A stretch of DNA of 64,000 nucleotides from Alphaproteobacteria bacterium (GTDB lineage Bacteria > Pseudomonadota > Alphaproteobacteria > Rhizobiales > JAJFHC01). Below the pieces are notes generated by a model, which had not been told where the DNA came from, searched no databases, and worked only from the letters and a program-made list of their open reading frames with translations. The translations under genes and the position numbers were made by a program. The stretch spans positions 1-64,000 of the forward strand of contig JAJFHD010000096.1 of assembly GCA_021775805.1 (NCBI GenBank). Direction: 5' to 3'. Positions within the stretch are counted from its first letter, which is position 1. Each line of letters opens with the position of its first letter. This document shows, piece by piece, positions 1-9,236 of the stretch.

Positions 1-24
1 GCGGAGATGGCTTGTTTCATGGTT

Positions 25-1053
25 TCAGTTCTCCATCACGCCCTTGCGGCCCAGCAGGCCACGCGGCCGGACCAGCAGGATAACCACCGCGATCAGATAG
101 ATGATGATCTGGTCGATGCCCGGCAGGATGTTCTTGACCTCGTTCATCGAGGCGAAACTCTGCAGGATGCCGAGCAGGAAGCCCGCGGCCACGGCGCCGC
201 CGAGCGAACCCATGCCGCCGACGACCACCACCACGAAGCTGAGCACCAGGAAGTCCATGCCCATGTGGTAGTCGGGACTGAGAATCGGCGTGTACATGAC
301 GCCAGCGAGGCCGGCGACAACGGCCGCCATGCCGAAGACGATGGTGAAGCGACGGTCGATATCGATCCCGAGCAGGCCGACGGTCTCGCGATCCGCCATG
401 CCGGCGCGCACCACCATGCCAAAGGTGGTGAGCTGCAGGAATGCGAATACAGAGCCGATAATAAGGCCGGAAAAGAGGAAGTAGATCAATCGCCAGGCCG
501 GATAGACGACCCTGCCGGCCTCGAGTCCGATCAGGGTCCCGAAATCGAGCATGCCTTTGGCGATGTCGGGCGCCGGCTGCGGGATCGGATTGGCGCCGAA
601 CAAGCCTTTGATGATTTCCTGCAGGACGATCGCCAGCCCAAAGGTGACGAGGATCTGCTCGGCGTGAGGCCGCTTATAGAAATAACGAATGAGGCCGCGC
701 TCCATCGCAACACCGAGGATGAGCATGACCGGAATTGCGATCAGAATGGAAATCGGCACCGCATAGTTCAGCAGGGTTGCGCCGGCATCGCCGAACCAGG
801 CCTCGACATAGGGCACGCGTATTTCCATGGGCGTGCCCCAGGCGGTCAGCTTCTCCGGGTCAAGGGTCACTTTGTCCAGGCTCAGAAGGGCCTTCACCGA
901 CACGGCGCAGAAGGCGCCGAGCATGAACAGCGCGCCATGCGCGAAGTTCACGACCCCGAGGGTGCCAAAAATGATTGTCAGGCCCAAGGCGATCAGGGCA
1001 TACGCGCCACCCTTGTCGAGCCCATTCAAAATTTGAAGAAGAATCGCATCCAT
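25..1053 (-). CDS. Branched-chain amino acid-type ABC transporter permease (LivH family)
   Basis: Multi-TM protein beginning MDAILLQILNGLDKGGAYALIALGLTIIFGTLGVVNFAHGALFMLGAF, typical of LivH; ATG at 1053 preferred over the ORF-track start. Confidence 0.9.
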   Translation of the reverse strand: MDAILLQILNGLDKGGAYALIALGLTIIFGTLGVVNFAHGALFMLGAFCAVSVKALLSLDKVTLDPEKLTAWGTPMEIRVPYVEAWFGDAGATLLNYAVPISILIAIPVMLILGVAMERGLIRYFYKRPHAEQILVTFGLAIVLQEIIKGLFGANPIPQPAPDIAKGMLDFGTLIGLEAGRVVYPAWRLIYFLFSGLIIGSVFAFLQLTTFGMVVRAGMADRETVGLLGIDIDRRFTIVFGMAAVVAGLAGVMYTPILSPDYHMGMDFLVLSFVVVVVGGMGSLGGAVAAGFLLGILQSFASMNEVKNILPGIDQIIIYLIAVVILLVRPRGLLGRKGVMEN

Positions 1054-1080
1054 CGGTCCAGCGTCCCCAAGAAAGAGGGC

Positions 1081-1109
1081 CGGCCACCCCAAAAGAGCTG
1101 GGGTGGCCG
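1081..1109 (-). promoter_or_regulatory. Perfect 10-bp hairpin between the substrate-binding protein and permease genes
   Basis: CGGCCACCCC...GGGGTGGCCG with 9-nt loop aaaagagct. Confidence 0.6.
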
Positions 1110-1128
1110 GAATTTTGGCAGGGAGAAA

Positions 1129-2481
1129 TCAGGCGCCGTCGTTGTACGGACCCAAGTCGCCGCCGAGCATCGAGGCCTGGTATTCGACCTGCTTGCGCGG
1201 GGTGACTTCGACCACTTCCAGAACGTCGAACTTGGAGGAGGGGTTTTCCTTACCCTTCACGACAAGCACGTCCTTGAAGCATTGGTGATCGTCGGCGCGG
1301 TATTCGGTCGGACCGTTGCCGAGCCCGTCGAAGCTGAAGCCTTCCAGGGCCGCGCCGACAGCGGAGGGACGGAAGGAGCCGGCCCGCTGACAGGCATCGG
1401 CGTAGAGCAGTGCCTGGCAATAGGTCGTGTGGGCGGCCTGGCTCGGCGGGAAGCCGTACTGCTGGCCGAAGGACTTGACGAAGGCCTTGGAGCCCTCGTC
1501 CTGCAGCGACCAGTGCCAGTTCGTCGAGCCGAAGATGCCCTTGACGTTCTCGCCGGCACCCTGTGCCATGAGACGGCTGTAGAGCGGAACGACGATGGCG
1601 AAGTCCTTGCCGTTGACCTGCTTGTCGCGCAGACCGAACTGCACCGCCTGGGTCAGCGAGTTGACCATGTCGCGGCCGTAGTGGTTGAGGACCAGCACGT
1701 CGGCGCCGGAATTGAGCACCGGCGTGATGTACTGCGAGAAGTCGCCGGCGCCGAGCGGCGTGCGTACCGCGGCGGCGGTGTTCCAACCCAGGGCCTCGGT
1801 GTACTTGATGATCGAGCCTTCCTGACTCCAACCCCAGGTGTAGTCGGCGGTCAGATGGTAGGCCGAGCGCTCCGAACCGAAGGCGTTCTTGAGCACGGGG
1901 CCAAGCGCCGCACCGGACATCTCGGTGTTGAAGAAGTGGCGGAAACCGTTGGCGCGCTTGTCCTTGCCGGTGGTGTCGTTCGAATGCGTCAGACCGGCCA
2001 TGAAGATGACGCCGGCTTCCTGGCACAGGCCCTGGACCGCGATCGCAACACCCGACGACGAGCCGCCGGTGATCATGATGGCGCCGTCGTTTTCGATCAT
2101 GCGCTTGGCCGACGCGCGTGCCGCGTCAGACTTGGTCTGCGTGTCGCCGGTTACAAACACTACCTTCTTGCCGTTAACGCCGTCGCCTTTGAGCTCTTTC
2201 GACGAGAACGTGCTCAGCATGCCGCCATCGCCTTCACCATTGATGTGCTTGACGGCGAGCTGGTAGGCGCGCAGCTCGTCTGCACCCTCATCGGCATAAG
2301 CGCCTGTCTGCGGCACGTTGAAGCCGAATGTCACCGAATCGCCCTTCGGCGCGTTGCGGTAATCGTCAGCAGCCGACAGCGCGCCCCGCGTAAAGAACAT
2401 CGGTGTTGCGGCAACTGTGATGCCTGCGGCGGCGCCGGTTTTCAGTATCTTGCGGCGTGTAATACCCTTGCGATCGCTCAT
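1129..2481 (-). CDS. ABC transporter substrate-binding protein (Liv/urea-amide type) with Tat signal
   Basis: N-terminal RRKILKTGAAAGITVAATPMFF twin-arginine signal; periplasmic binding protein fold; adjacent to the permease. Confidence 0.88.
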   Translation of the reverse strand: MSDRKGITRRKILKTGAAAGITVAATPMFFTRGALSAADDYRNAPKGDSVTFGFNVPQTGAYADEGADELRAYQLAVKHINGEGDGGMLSTFSSKELKGDGVNGKKVVFVTGDTQTKSDAARASAKRMIENDGAIMITGGSSSGVAIAVQGLCQEAGVIFMAGLTHSNDTTGKDKRANGFRHFFNTEMSGAALGPVLKNAFGSERSAYHLTADYTWGWSQEGSIIKYTEALGWNTAAAVRTPLGAGDFSQYITPVLNSGADVLVLNHYGRDMVNSLTQAVQFGLRDKQVNGKDFAIVVPLYSRLMAQGAGENVKGIFGSTNWHWSLQDEGSKAFVKSFGQQYGFPPSQAAHTTYCQALLYADACQRAGSFRPSAVGAALEGFSFDGLGNGPTEYRADDHQCFKDVLVVKGKENPSSKFDVLEVVEVTPRKQVEYQASMLGGDLGPYNDGA

Positions 2482-2780
2482 ATTGATCCTCCCTGGAAGT
2501 TTAAGCGTTTCGACAGAATTGATGGACCGGTGTCCACGTCTCCCGAACCGTTTTCTAGTTCACATCCTCGGGCCGCCGCAATGAGTCTTTAGGCGTAGTC
2601 GAGTGCCAGCCCCGCTTTTCATCAGGTATTGCAATGCCTTGATTGCGTCTTCAATTTCATCGGGTATGCTGCAACCCACTGTTTAGGAGGGCCCGTCTTA
2701 CCTGTCCCGATGACATTGGTTGGGTTTGCCATGGCAGGATCTCACGTTGTGGCAGCTGCCGTTGATGCCGAAAGGGTAAT

Positions 2781-3308
2781 TTGCCAATGCCGTCAACGAT
2801 TGTTGCGACATCGTTTGCAGTTTTCGTGGCGGTCGCCGTTGTTTTCGGCGCCTGCCGGTCGGACGATGTTCGCGCGTCCGCGAAACAACCCGTCATTGTC
2901 GGTTGGGTGGAGAACGGCTGGATTGGTGAGCCTGCGATCAGGTTCAGAGTCAAACTGGATTCAGGCGCAAAAACGTCCTCTATCAGCGCACCAGCGTACA
3001 GACCGTTCAACCAAGGCGGAATCGATTACGTTCGGTTCACTCTGGCAAATCGGGACGGCGGGACCATTGATATCGAGCGGCCGGTCATTCGCCGGGTGAC
3101 AATCCGCCGGGCCGGCGCGCCACAACAGACCCGGCCGGTCATTCGCCTGAAGCTCTGCCTGGCGGGAAGACGTTCAGAGACAGAATTCACATTGGTCGAC
3201 CGCTCGGACATGACCTACCCGGTCCTTATCGGTCGGTCGTTTCTTTCCGGTCGCATACTGATCGATCCGGGCAAGACTTTCCTCGCGTCAGGACGATGCG
3301 GTCTTTGA
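2781..3308 (+). CDS. Exported retropepsin-like / RimB-type (ATP-dependent zinc protease family) protein
   Basis: LDSGAKTSSISA aspartyl-protease-like motif, R..VLIGRSFL near C-terminus, N-terminal hydrophobic segment. Confidence 0.7.
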   Translation: MPMPSTIVATSFAVFVAVAVVFGACRSDDVRASAKQPVIVGWVENGWIGEPAIRFRVKLDSGAKTSSISAPAYRPFNQGGIDYVRFTLANRDGGTIDIERPVIRRVTIRRAGAPQQTRPVIRLKLCLAGRRSETEFTLVDRSDMTYPVLIGRSFLSGRILIDPGKTFLASGRCGL

Positions 3309-3325
3309 GCACCCTCGCTGGAAGC

Positions 3326-4339
3326 TCAATGATACCCCTCACCCGGTTTGATCTTGCCGCGAAAGGTCCAGTAGACGAACACCGTGTACCCAAGTATCAC
3401 CGGCAGCATGACAGCCGCACCGACCAGCATGAACATTTGCGAACTTGGTGCCGCGGCGGCCTGCCAAAGTGTGACCGACGGCGGCACAAGGTATGGCGCG
3501 TTCGATATCGCAAGGCCGGCGTAGCCCAGCAGGAACAAGGCTATCGAGGCAACAAACGGTACCGCGGGACGGCCTGCCTTGAGGCCCCACCATCCCATCA
3601 ACGCAGCAACGGCCGCCATAACCGGCAACGGCATGAAATAGAACAGGTTCGGCACTGTGAACCAGCGTTCGAATATCCGCTCGGACGTCAGAGGCGTCCA
3701 GATACTGACGGCAAACATCGCCGCCACAACACACAGCAACAGAGGCTTTGCAATCTTTCGGGTCCGGGTTTCCAGATCGCCCGCGACCCTCATGCTAAGC
3801 CAAGTGGCACCCAGCAATGCATACCCTGCGACAACCGACATCCCGACAAACAGTGCAAACGGCGACAGCCAGTCGAATGAACCACCGGCAAACGCGCCGT
3901 CATGGACATCGACGCCGTGGAGCAATCCGCCGAGAACTATCCCTTGAGCGAAGGCCGCGATGATCGACCCGCCGGCAAAAGCCATGTCCCAGACTTTGTG
4001 GCGCGGCTTCGCGACCCAGCGAAACTCGAAGGCAACGCCCCGGAAGATGAGCGCCAGAAGCATTACCGTGATCGGCAAATAGAAAGCCGGCATGACTATC
4101 GCATAAGCCAGAGGGAACGCCGCCAGCAGGCCACCGCCGCCGAGCACGAGCCAGGTTTCGTTGCCGTCCCAGAACGGCGCCACCGAATTCATCATCAGGT
4201 CGCGCTCCTGTTCGGACCTGAACAGGGGAAACAGGATGCCGACGCCAAGATCGAAGCCGTCGAGAATGACGTACATGGCAACGGCAAAACCAATCAGAAC
4301 GGTCCAGACAACCGGCAGCCAGATCGAAGCATCCGCCAT
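3326..4339 (-). CDS. cydB: Cytochrome bd-type quinol oxidase subunit II (CIO-like)
   Basis: WLPVVWTVLIGFAVAMYVILDGFDLGVGILFPLF and WDGNETWLVLGGGGLLAAFPLAYA are diagnostic of CydB/CioB. Confidence 0.95.
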   Translation of the reverse strand: MADASIWLPVVWTVLIGFAVAMYVILDGFDLGVGILFPLFRSEQERDLMMNSVAPFWDGNETWLVLGGGGLLAAFPLAYAIVMPAFYLPITVMLLALIFRGVAFEFRWVAKPRHKVWDMAFAGGSIIAAFAQGIVLGGLLHGVDVHDGAFAGGSFDWLSPFALFVGMSVVAGYALLGATWLSMRVAGDLETRTRKIAKPLLLCVVAAMFAVSIWTPLTSERIFERWFTVPNLFYFMPLPVMAAVAALMGWWGLKAGRPAVPFVASIALFLLGYAGLAISNAPYLVPPSVTLWQAAAAPSSQMFMLVGAAVMLPVILGYTVFVYWTFRGKIKPGEGYH

Positions 4340-4342
4340 CGT

Positions 4343-5743
4343 CTATTCTCCCCCGATAGTGGCTTGCCGTGCGGCTTGGGTTGCCGCCGACATCGGGCGT
4401 TGGCTGACCGGACCTTCTGGACTGTCCGCCACTGGGCCCTCGGGTCCCATCTCGATCAACCGGTTTATGTAGAAGATACCCATGGAAAACACGCACACAT
4501 AGACAATCACGAACAGGATCAGGCTGGTCAGAACGGCCCCGAAGGCCACCGGTGACACCGCATCTGCGGTCCTCAGAATTCCCCGGACGACCCAGGGCTG
4601 GCGTCCGGTTTCCGTGACCCACCAACCCGCCAGAATGGCGATAAAGCCTATTGGCCACACCAGGCTTACCGATTTCAGAAACCACATGGCGTCGAACAGT
4701 TTGCCACGCCAGTAGAGCCAGCCGCCGACTGCACCGATCGCAACCATCAGGAAACCAAGTCCGACCATGATTCGGAAGGCAAAGAACACCGGCAGGACCG
4801 GTGGCCGGTCTTGCGCCTTGAAATCCTTGAGCCCCGGGAACAGACCAGACGCATCGTGGGTTATGATCAGGCTGGCACCATTGGGAATCGCAATTTCGAA
4901 ATCGTTGCGCTCCTGTGCTTCGTTGGGCCAGGCAAACAGCACCAGATCGCCCGGCTTGCTGCCGTCCCAATGGGCTTCCATCGCGGCAATTTTCTCCGGC
5001 GCGTGCTCGGCCGTGTTCAACCCGTGCAGGTCTCCGATAAAAACCTGAAGCGGCGCCAACACCACCACCATGCCCAGACCCATCCGCATCATCGTCCGGG
5101 CCTCCTCGGCAAACCGGCCTGAGGCCAGATAGCGCGCGCCGACCGCCAGCACGACGATCGACGTGGTCAGGTAGGCGGCGGTAAACATATGGGCAAACCG
5201 GTACGGGAAACTGGGGTTGAAAACGATTGCGAACCAGTCGAGCGGATAGGCTATTCCGTCGCGCACCTCGTGGCCGGCCGGCGTGTGCATCCAGCTGTTT
5301 GCCGCTAGAATCCAGAATGCCGACAGTGATGTGCCGAGGGCCACCAGGATGGCGGATGCCACATGCAGGTTGGCGGAGACGCGGTTCCAGCCAAACAGCA
5401 TGATGCCCAGAAACGTGGCCTCGAGAAAGAATGCCGTAAACACTTCGTAACCCAGGAGTGGCCCGACGATGTTTCCCACCGCTTCCGAGAACTTCGACCA
5501 GTTGGTGCCCAGCTGATAGGAAAGCACGATCCCCGACACCACGCCCATGGCAAAGGAGACCGCGAATATCTTTGTCCAGAACCGTGCCAGCCGATGCAGG
5601 TGATCACGCCCGGTTATCCGCCAGCGCACCAGGAGCGTTGCAATGAATGCCGCCAAACCAATGGTGAAGCTGGGAAAGACGATGTGAAAGGCGATTGTGA
5701 AGGCAAACTGCGCACGTGCCAGCAAGACAGCATCAGCTTCCAT
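4343..5743 (-). CDS. cydA: Cytochrome bd-type quinol oxidase subunit I (CIO-like, short Q-loop)
   Basis: ARAQFAFTIAFHIVFPSFTIGLAAF, GIVLSYQLGTNW, GWWVTETGRQPWVV; short protein consistent with the cyanide-insensitive subtype. Confidence 0.95.
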   Translation of the reverse strand: MEADAVLLARAQFAFTIAFHIVFPSFTIGLAAFIATLLVRWRITGRDHLHRLARFWTKIFAVSFAMGVVSGIVLSYQLGTNWSKFSEAVGNIVGPLLGYEVFTAFFLEATFLGIMLFGWNRVSANLHVASAILVALGTSLSAFWILAANSWMHTPAGHEVRDGIAYPLDWFAIVFNPSFPYRFAHMFTAAYLTTSIVVLAVGARYLASGRFAEEARTMMRMGLGMVVVLAPLQVFIGDLHGLNTAEHAPEKIAAMEAHWDGSKPGDLVLFAWPNEAQERNDFEIAIPNGASLIITHDASGLFPGLKDFKAQDRPPVLPVFFAFRIMVGLGFLMVAIGAVGGWLYWRGKLFDAMWFLKSVSLVWPIGFIAILAGWWVTETGRQPWVVRGILRTADAVSPVAFGAVLTSLILFVIVYVCVFSMGIFYINRLIEMGPEGPVADSPEGPVSQRPMSAATQAARQATIGGE

Positions 5744-5935
5744 AAACATTCTCGTCGGTTCATTTGAGCACTCGTTGTCGGTACATCCTATTCGATAGAA
5801 CACCTTACCGCGCGTCCCCCACGCCGCATGTGTCATCGGGCCACAGGGTTCCCGATGACGTCATGTTCAGGTCACTGGCTTTGTACACCCCGCCGTTCTA
5901 ACATTTCGGCGAATTCATTGCGGGAGAGACACAGA

Positions 5936-7090
5936 ATGACTGGGCAAGGTAGAAGATTCAGGCGCTCTTGGGCCCTGACTTTGTGCACTCTCATTTGGAG
6001 TTTAGCTGCTCAACCGGGCAACATTCCAATTGCAGCGGCAGACGAGCTGCCCATCGAAACCATTTCACTTCCATCAGGGTTCAAGATCGAGGTTTTTTCC
6101 GACGCCGTACCAAACGCCCGCCAGATCGCACTCAGCCCCTCTGGCACAATGTTCGTCGGCACACGTGTGCGCGAACGGCGTGTTTATGCTTTGGTCGACA
6201 AGGACCGGAATTGGAAGGCAGACAAGGTCTTCGAGGCCGCCACCGACCTCGATCTTCCCAGCGGGGTCGCCTTCCGCGACGGCGCTCTGTTTGTTGCCGC
6301 CGGTTCGCGGCTTTTGAAGTTCGATGACATTGAGAATGACCTGGCGAATCCACCCGAACCAACCGTGCTCGTAGACGACCTTCCAAGCGAACGTCACCAC
6401 GGCTGGCGCCATATAAAGTTCGGGCCGGACGGCCGGCTCTACATGCCCATAGGAATTCCTTGTAATGTCTGCGAGCGCGAAGTGCCTTTCGGACACATCC
6501 TGACAATGGATGCCGATGGCGGCAACCGGCGCAGCCACGCCAAAGGCATTAGGAGCGTCCAGAGCCTTGCCTGGCATCCGGCAACTAAAGAGCTTTGGTT
6601 CGCGGACATCGGACGCGACGGCATGGGAGACGATGTGCCGCGCGAGGAGATCAACCGCGTCACCACGCCCGGCCAGCACTTCGGGTCGCCGTTTTGCCAT
6701 GCCGGAAACCTACCCGACCCGCAACTGGGCTCGAAGGCGCCCTGCAGTCGTTTCACGCCGCCTGTCGCCACCTTGCAGGCCCATTCCACACCGCTTGGCA
6801 TAACCTTTTATGCCGGGTCTCAGTTTCCTGCAGCGTACCGCAATCGATTGTTCATTGCAGAGCACGGTTCATGGGACCGATCTGAGCCCGTCGGATACCG
6901 GATCAGCACCATCACGTTCGATACCGACGGCAGGCCGGCGGCCTATGACGTCTTTGCGCAAGGGTGGCTTGGGAGCGGCGGCAATCATTGGGGACGGCCC
7001 ACCGATCTGGTGGTCGCACCGGACGGTTCGTTGCTGGTATCGGACGATTTTGCCGGAGCAATCTACCGCATCAGCTACGCACCCGATTGA
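5936..7090 (+). CDS. PQQ-dependent sugar (sorbosone/glucose-type) dehydrogenase-like beta-propeller, secreted
   Basis: Signal peptide; GFKIEVFSDAVPNARQIALSPSGTMFVGTR, EHGSWDRSEPVGYR, GRPTDLVVAPDGSLLVSDDFAGAIYRI. Confidence 0.85.
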   Translation: MTGQGRRFRRSWALTLCTLIWSLAAQPGNIPIAAADELPIETISLPSGFKIEVFSDAVPNARQIALSPSGTMFVGTRVRERRVYALVDKDRNWKADKVFEAATDLDLPSGVAFRDGALFVAAGSRLLKFDDIENDLANPPEPTVLVDDLPSERHHGWRHIKFGPDGRLYMPIGIPCNVCEREVPFGHILTMDADGGNRRSHAKGIRSVQSLAWHPATKELWFADIGRDGMGDDVPREEINRVTTPGQHFGSPFCHAGNLPDPQLGSKAPCSRFTPPVATLQAHSTPLGITFYAGSQFPAAYRNRLFIAEHGSWDRSEPVGYRISTITFDTDGRPAAYDVFAQGWLGSGGNHWGRPTDLVVAPDGSLLVSDDFAGAIYRISYAPD

Positions 7091-7178
7091 CAGTTCGCCA
7101 GACTCCCGTCAACACAGCGGCATGCAACACCCCGTTCGCGTCATCCAAAAATCACCTTGCGTCGCGTGGAGAACACCA

Positions 7179-7943
7179 ATGAAAGAACTCAATGCCAAAT
7201 CGGCAATCATAACCGGTGCCAGCCGGGGGATCGGTGCGGCAACGGCCCGTGAATTTGCCGAACTCGGAGTCAACGTCTTGCTGGTCGCCCGGACGCTTTC
7301 CGAAACCGAAGCGATTGCAGCTGAAATCCGAAACCACGGCGGCAAGGCCGAAGCGATTGCCTGTGACGTCAGCAGCTACTCCGATGTCGCCGCTGCGATC
7401 GAGCGTTGCAAAAGCGCATTTGGCAGTGTCGATATCCTTGTCAACAACGCCGGCCTGATCGAACCGATCGCCCGGCTTGGCGACTCGGACCCGGAAGAAT
7501 GGGCCCACGTCGTGGATGTCAACTACAAGGGGGTGTATTACGGTTTACGCGCTGCCATCCCTGTCATGGCAGCGCAAGGCGCGGGGGTCATCGTCAATAT
7601 CAGTTCCGGCGCGGCCACCAGCGCCCTCGAAGGCTGGAGCCATTACTGCTCTACAAAAGCCGCCGTGCTGTTACTCACCCAGTGCGTCCATAAGGAATAT
7701 GCTGATCTTGGCATCCGCATCGTCGGCTTGAGTCCGGGAACGGTCGCCACCCAAATGCAGATCGCCATCAAGGCATCCGGCATCAATCCGGTCAGCCAGC
7801 TGGATCCGTCAATCCACATCCAGCCGCACAACGTCGCGCGCGCCATCGCATGGTTGTGCACACAAGAGGCGGCCGGGCACGACGGAACCGACTTTTCTCT
7901 CGGGACTGACGAGGGCCGCCGCCGGGCCGGGCTGGCAGATTGA
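7179..7943 (+). CDS. SDR family NAD(P)-dependent oxidoreductase
   Basis: TGASRGIG nucleotide motif, NNAG, Y-x3-K (YCSTK). Confidence 0.93.
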   Translation: MKELNAKSAIITGASRGIGAATAREFAELGVNVLLVARTLSETEAIAAEIRNHGGKAEAIACDVSSYSDVAAAIERCKSAFGSVDILVNNAGLIEPIARLGDSDPEEWAHVVDVNYKGVYYGLRAAIPVMAAQGAGVIVNISSGAATSALEGWSHYCSTKAAVLLLTQCVHKEYADLGIRIVGLSPGTVATQMQIAIKASGINPVSQLDPSIHIQPHNVARAIAWLCTQEAAGHDGTDFSLGTDEGRRRAGLAD

Positions 7944-8106
7944 GGACAGGACCATCTGCTCCACCCGCCGGGTTCTGTGCGCGACGAAAACCGGTTTTTG
8001 CACACTGTCCCGAGAGTGTCAGGATTGATGCAGATGAACCGGAATTCCACCGGACAATTTCTTTTGCTCTGACCGGTTTTCTTTGGCCGCCGTTTATTCT
8101 AATGTT

Positions 8107-8136
8107 GCGCCGTTTTTCTCGGCGCTTGCCTTTTTG
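8107..8136 (+). terminator. Hairpin plus T-run after the SDR gene
   Basis: GCGCCG-tttttct-CGGCGC followed by TTGCCTTTTT. Confidence 0.5.
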
Positions 8137-8219
8137 GCTGGACGGTTTAAATCGTGGCTCAATTGTTGTTTCCGGGCTCTTCATAGTGCCCGGTTTCGTT
8201 TTGTTGAAAGATCGTAATC

Positions 8220-9209
8220 ATGACTGCACAAGTAAACGGCGAAGTCTCCGGAACCCCCGACATGCACGTGTCGGTCCGCCAGGTCTTCGGAATCGACAGC
8301 GACCTGGAGGTTCCCGCCTATTCGGAAACCGAAGATCATGTGCCGGATATTGACAACGACTATCTGTTCGACCCGGAAACGACACTGGCGATTCTGGCCG
8401 GCTTCGCCTACAACCGACGGGTCATGATCCAGGGTTATCACGGCACCGGCAAATCCACGCATATCGAACAGGTCGCCGCCCGCCTCAACTGGCCGTGCGT
8501 GCGCGTCAATCTCGACAGCCACATCAGCCGCATCGACCTGGTCGGCAAGGACGCCATCGTGATCAAGGACGACAAGCAGGTCACCGAGTTCCGCGAAGGC
8601 ATCCTGCCGTGGGCCCTACAGACCAATACGGCGATTGTTTTCGATGAATATGATGCCGGACGGCCGGATGTCATGTTCGTGATCCAGCGCGTGCTTGAAG
8701 TATCCGGCAAGCTGACCCTTCTCGATCAGAACCGGGTCATTCGCCCCCACCCCTATTTCCGCCTGTTTTCGACCACCAACACGATCGGTCTGGGCGACAC
8801 CAGCGGTCTCTACCACGGCACCCAGCAGATCAATCAGGGCCAGATGGACCGCTGGAACATCGTGACCACACTCAACTACCTGCCTCATGACCGCGAGGCG
8901 GAAATCGTAATCGCCAAGGTAAAGAAGTACGACGAAGGCGACGGCCGCGAGACCGTCTCTAACATGGTTCGAGTCGCCGATCTTACCCGCAGCGCCTTCA
9001 TGAACGGCGATCTGTCGACCGTCATGAGCCCGCGCACAGTGATCATCTGGGCTGAAAACGCCGAGATCTTCAACGATGTGGGATTTGCCTTCCGCCTGAC
9101 GTTCCTCAACAAGTGCGACGAGCTGGAACGCGGCATGGTGGCGGAATTCTATCAACGGTGTTTTGGCGAGGATCTCCCCGAGTCAACGGCAAATGTCAGC
9201 CTGTCCTGA
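8220..9209 (+). CDS. cobS: Aerobic cobaltochelatase subunit CobS (AAA+ ATPase)
   Basis: [20 protein letters not shown]; Walker [23 protein letters not shown]; followed by cobT. Confidence 0.96.
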   Translation: MTAQVNGEVSGTPDMHVSVRQVFGIDSDLEVPAYSETEDHVPDIDNDYLFDPETTLAILAGFAYNRRVMIQGYHGTGKSTHIEQVAARLNWPCVRVNLDSHISRIDLVGKDAIVIKDDKQVTEFREGILPWALQTNTAIVFDEYDAGRPDVMFVIQRVLEVSGKLTLLDQNRVIRPHPYFRLFSTTNTIGLGDTSGLYHGTQQINQGQMDRWNIVTTLNYLPHDREAEIVIAKVKKYDEGDGRETVSNMVRVADLTRSAFMNGDLSTVMSPRTVIIWAENAEIFNDVGFAFRLTFLNKCDELERGMVAEFYQRCFGEDLPESTANVSLS

Positions 9210-9236
9210 CAAGCATTGAGAAAGTCGGTTTGTGTC

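Noticed and set aside
7-2592. 861-aa plus-strand ORF
   Set aside because: Antisense to a clear LivH permease and Tat-signal binding protein; low-complexity His/Asp/Arg-rich composition typical of a shadow ORF in GC-rich DNA
7944-8219. Cobalamin riboswitch upstream of cobS
   Set aside because: No B12-box-like sequence seen; only terminator-like hairpins
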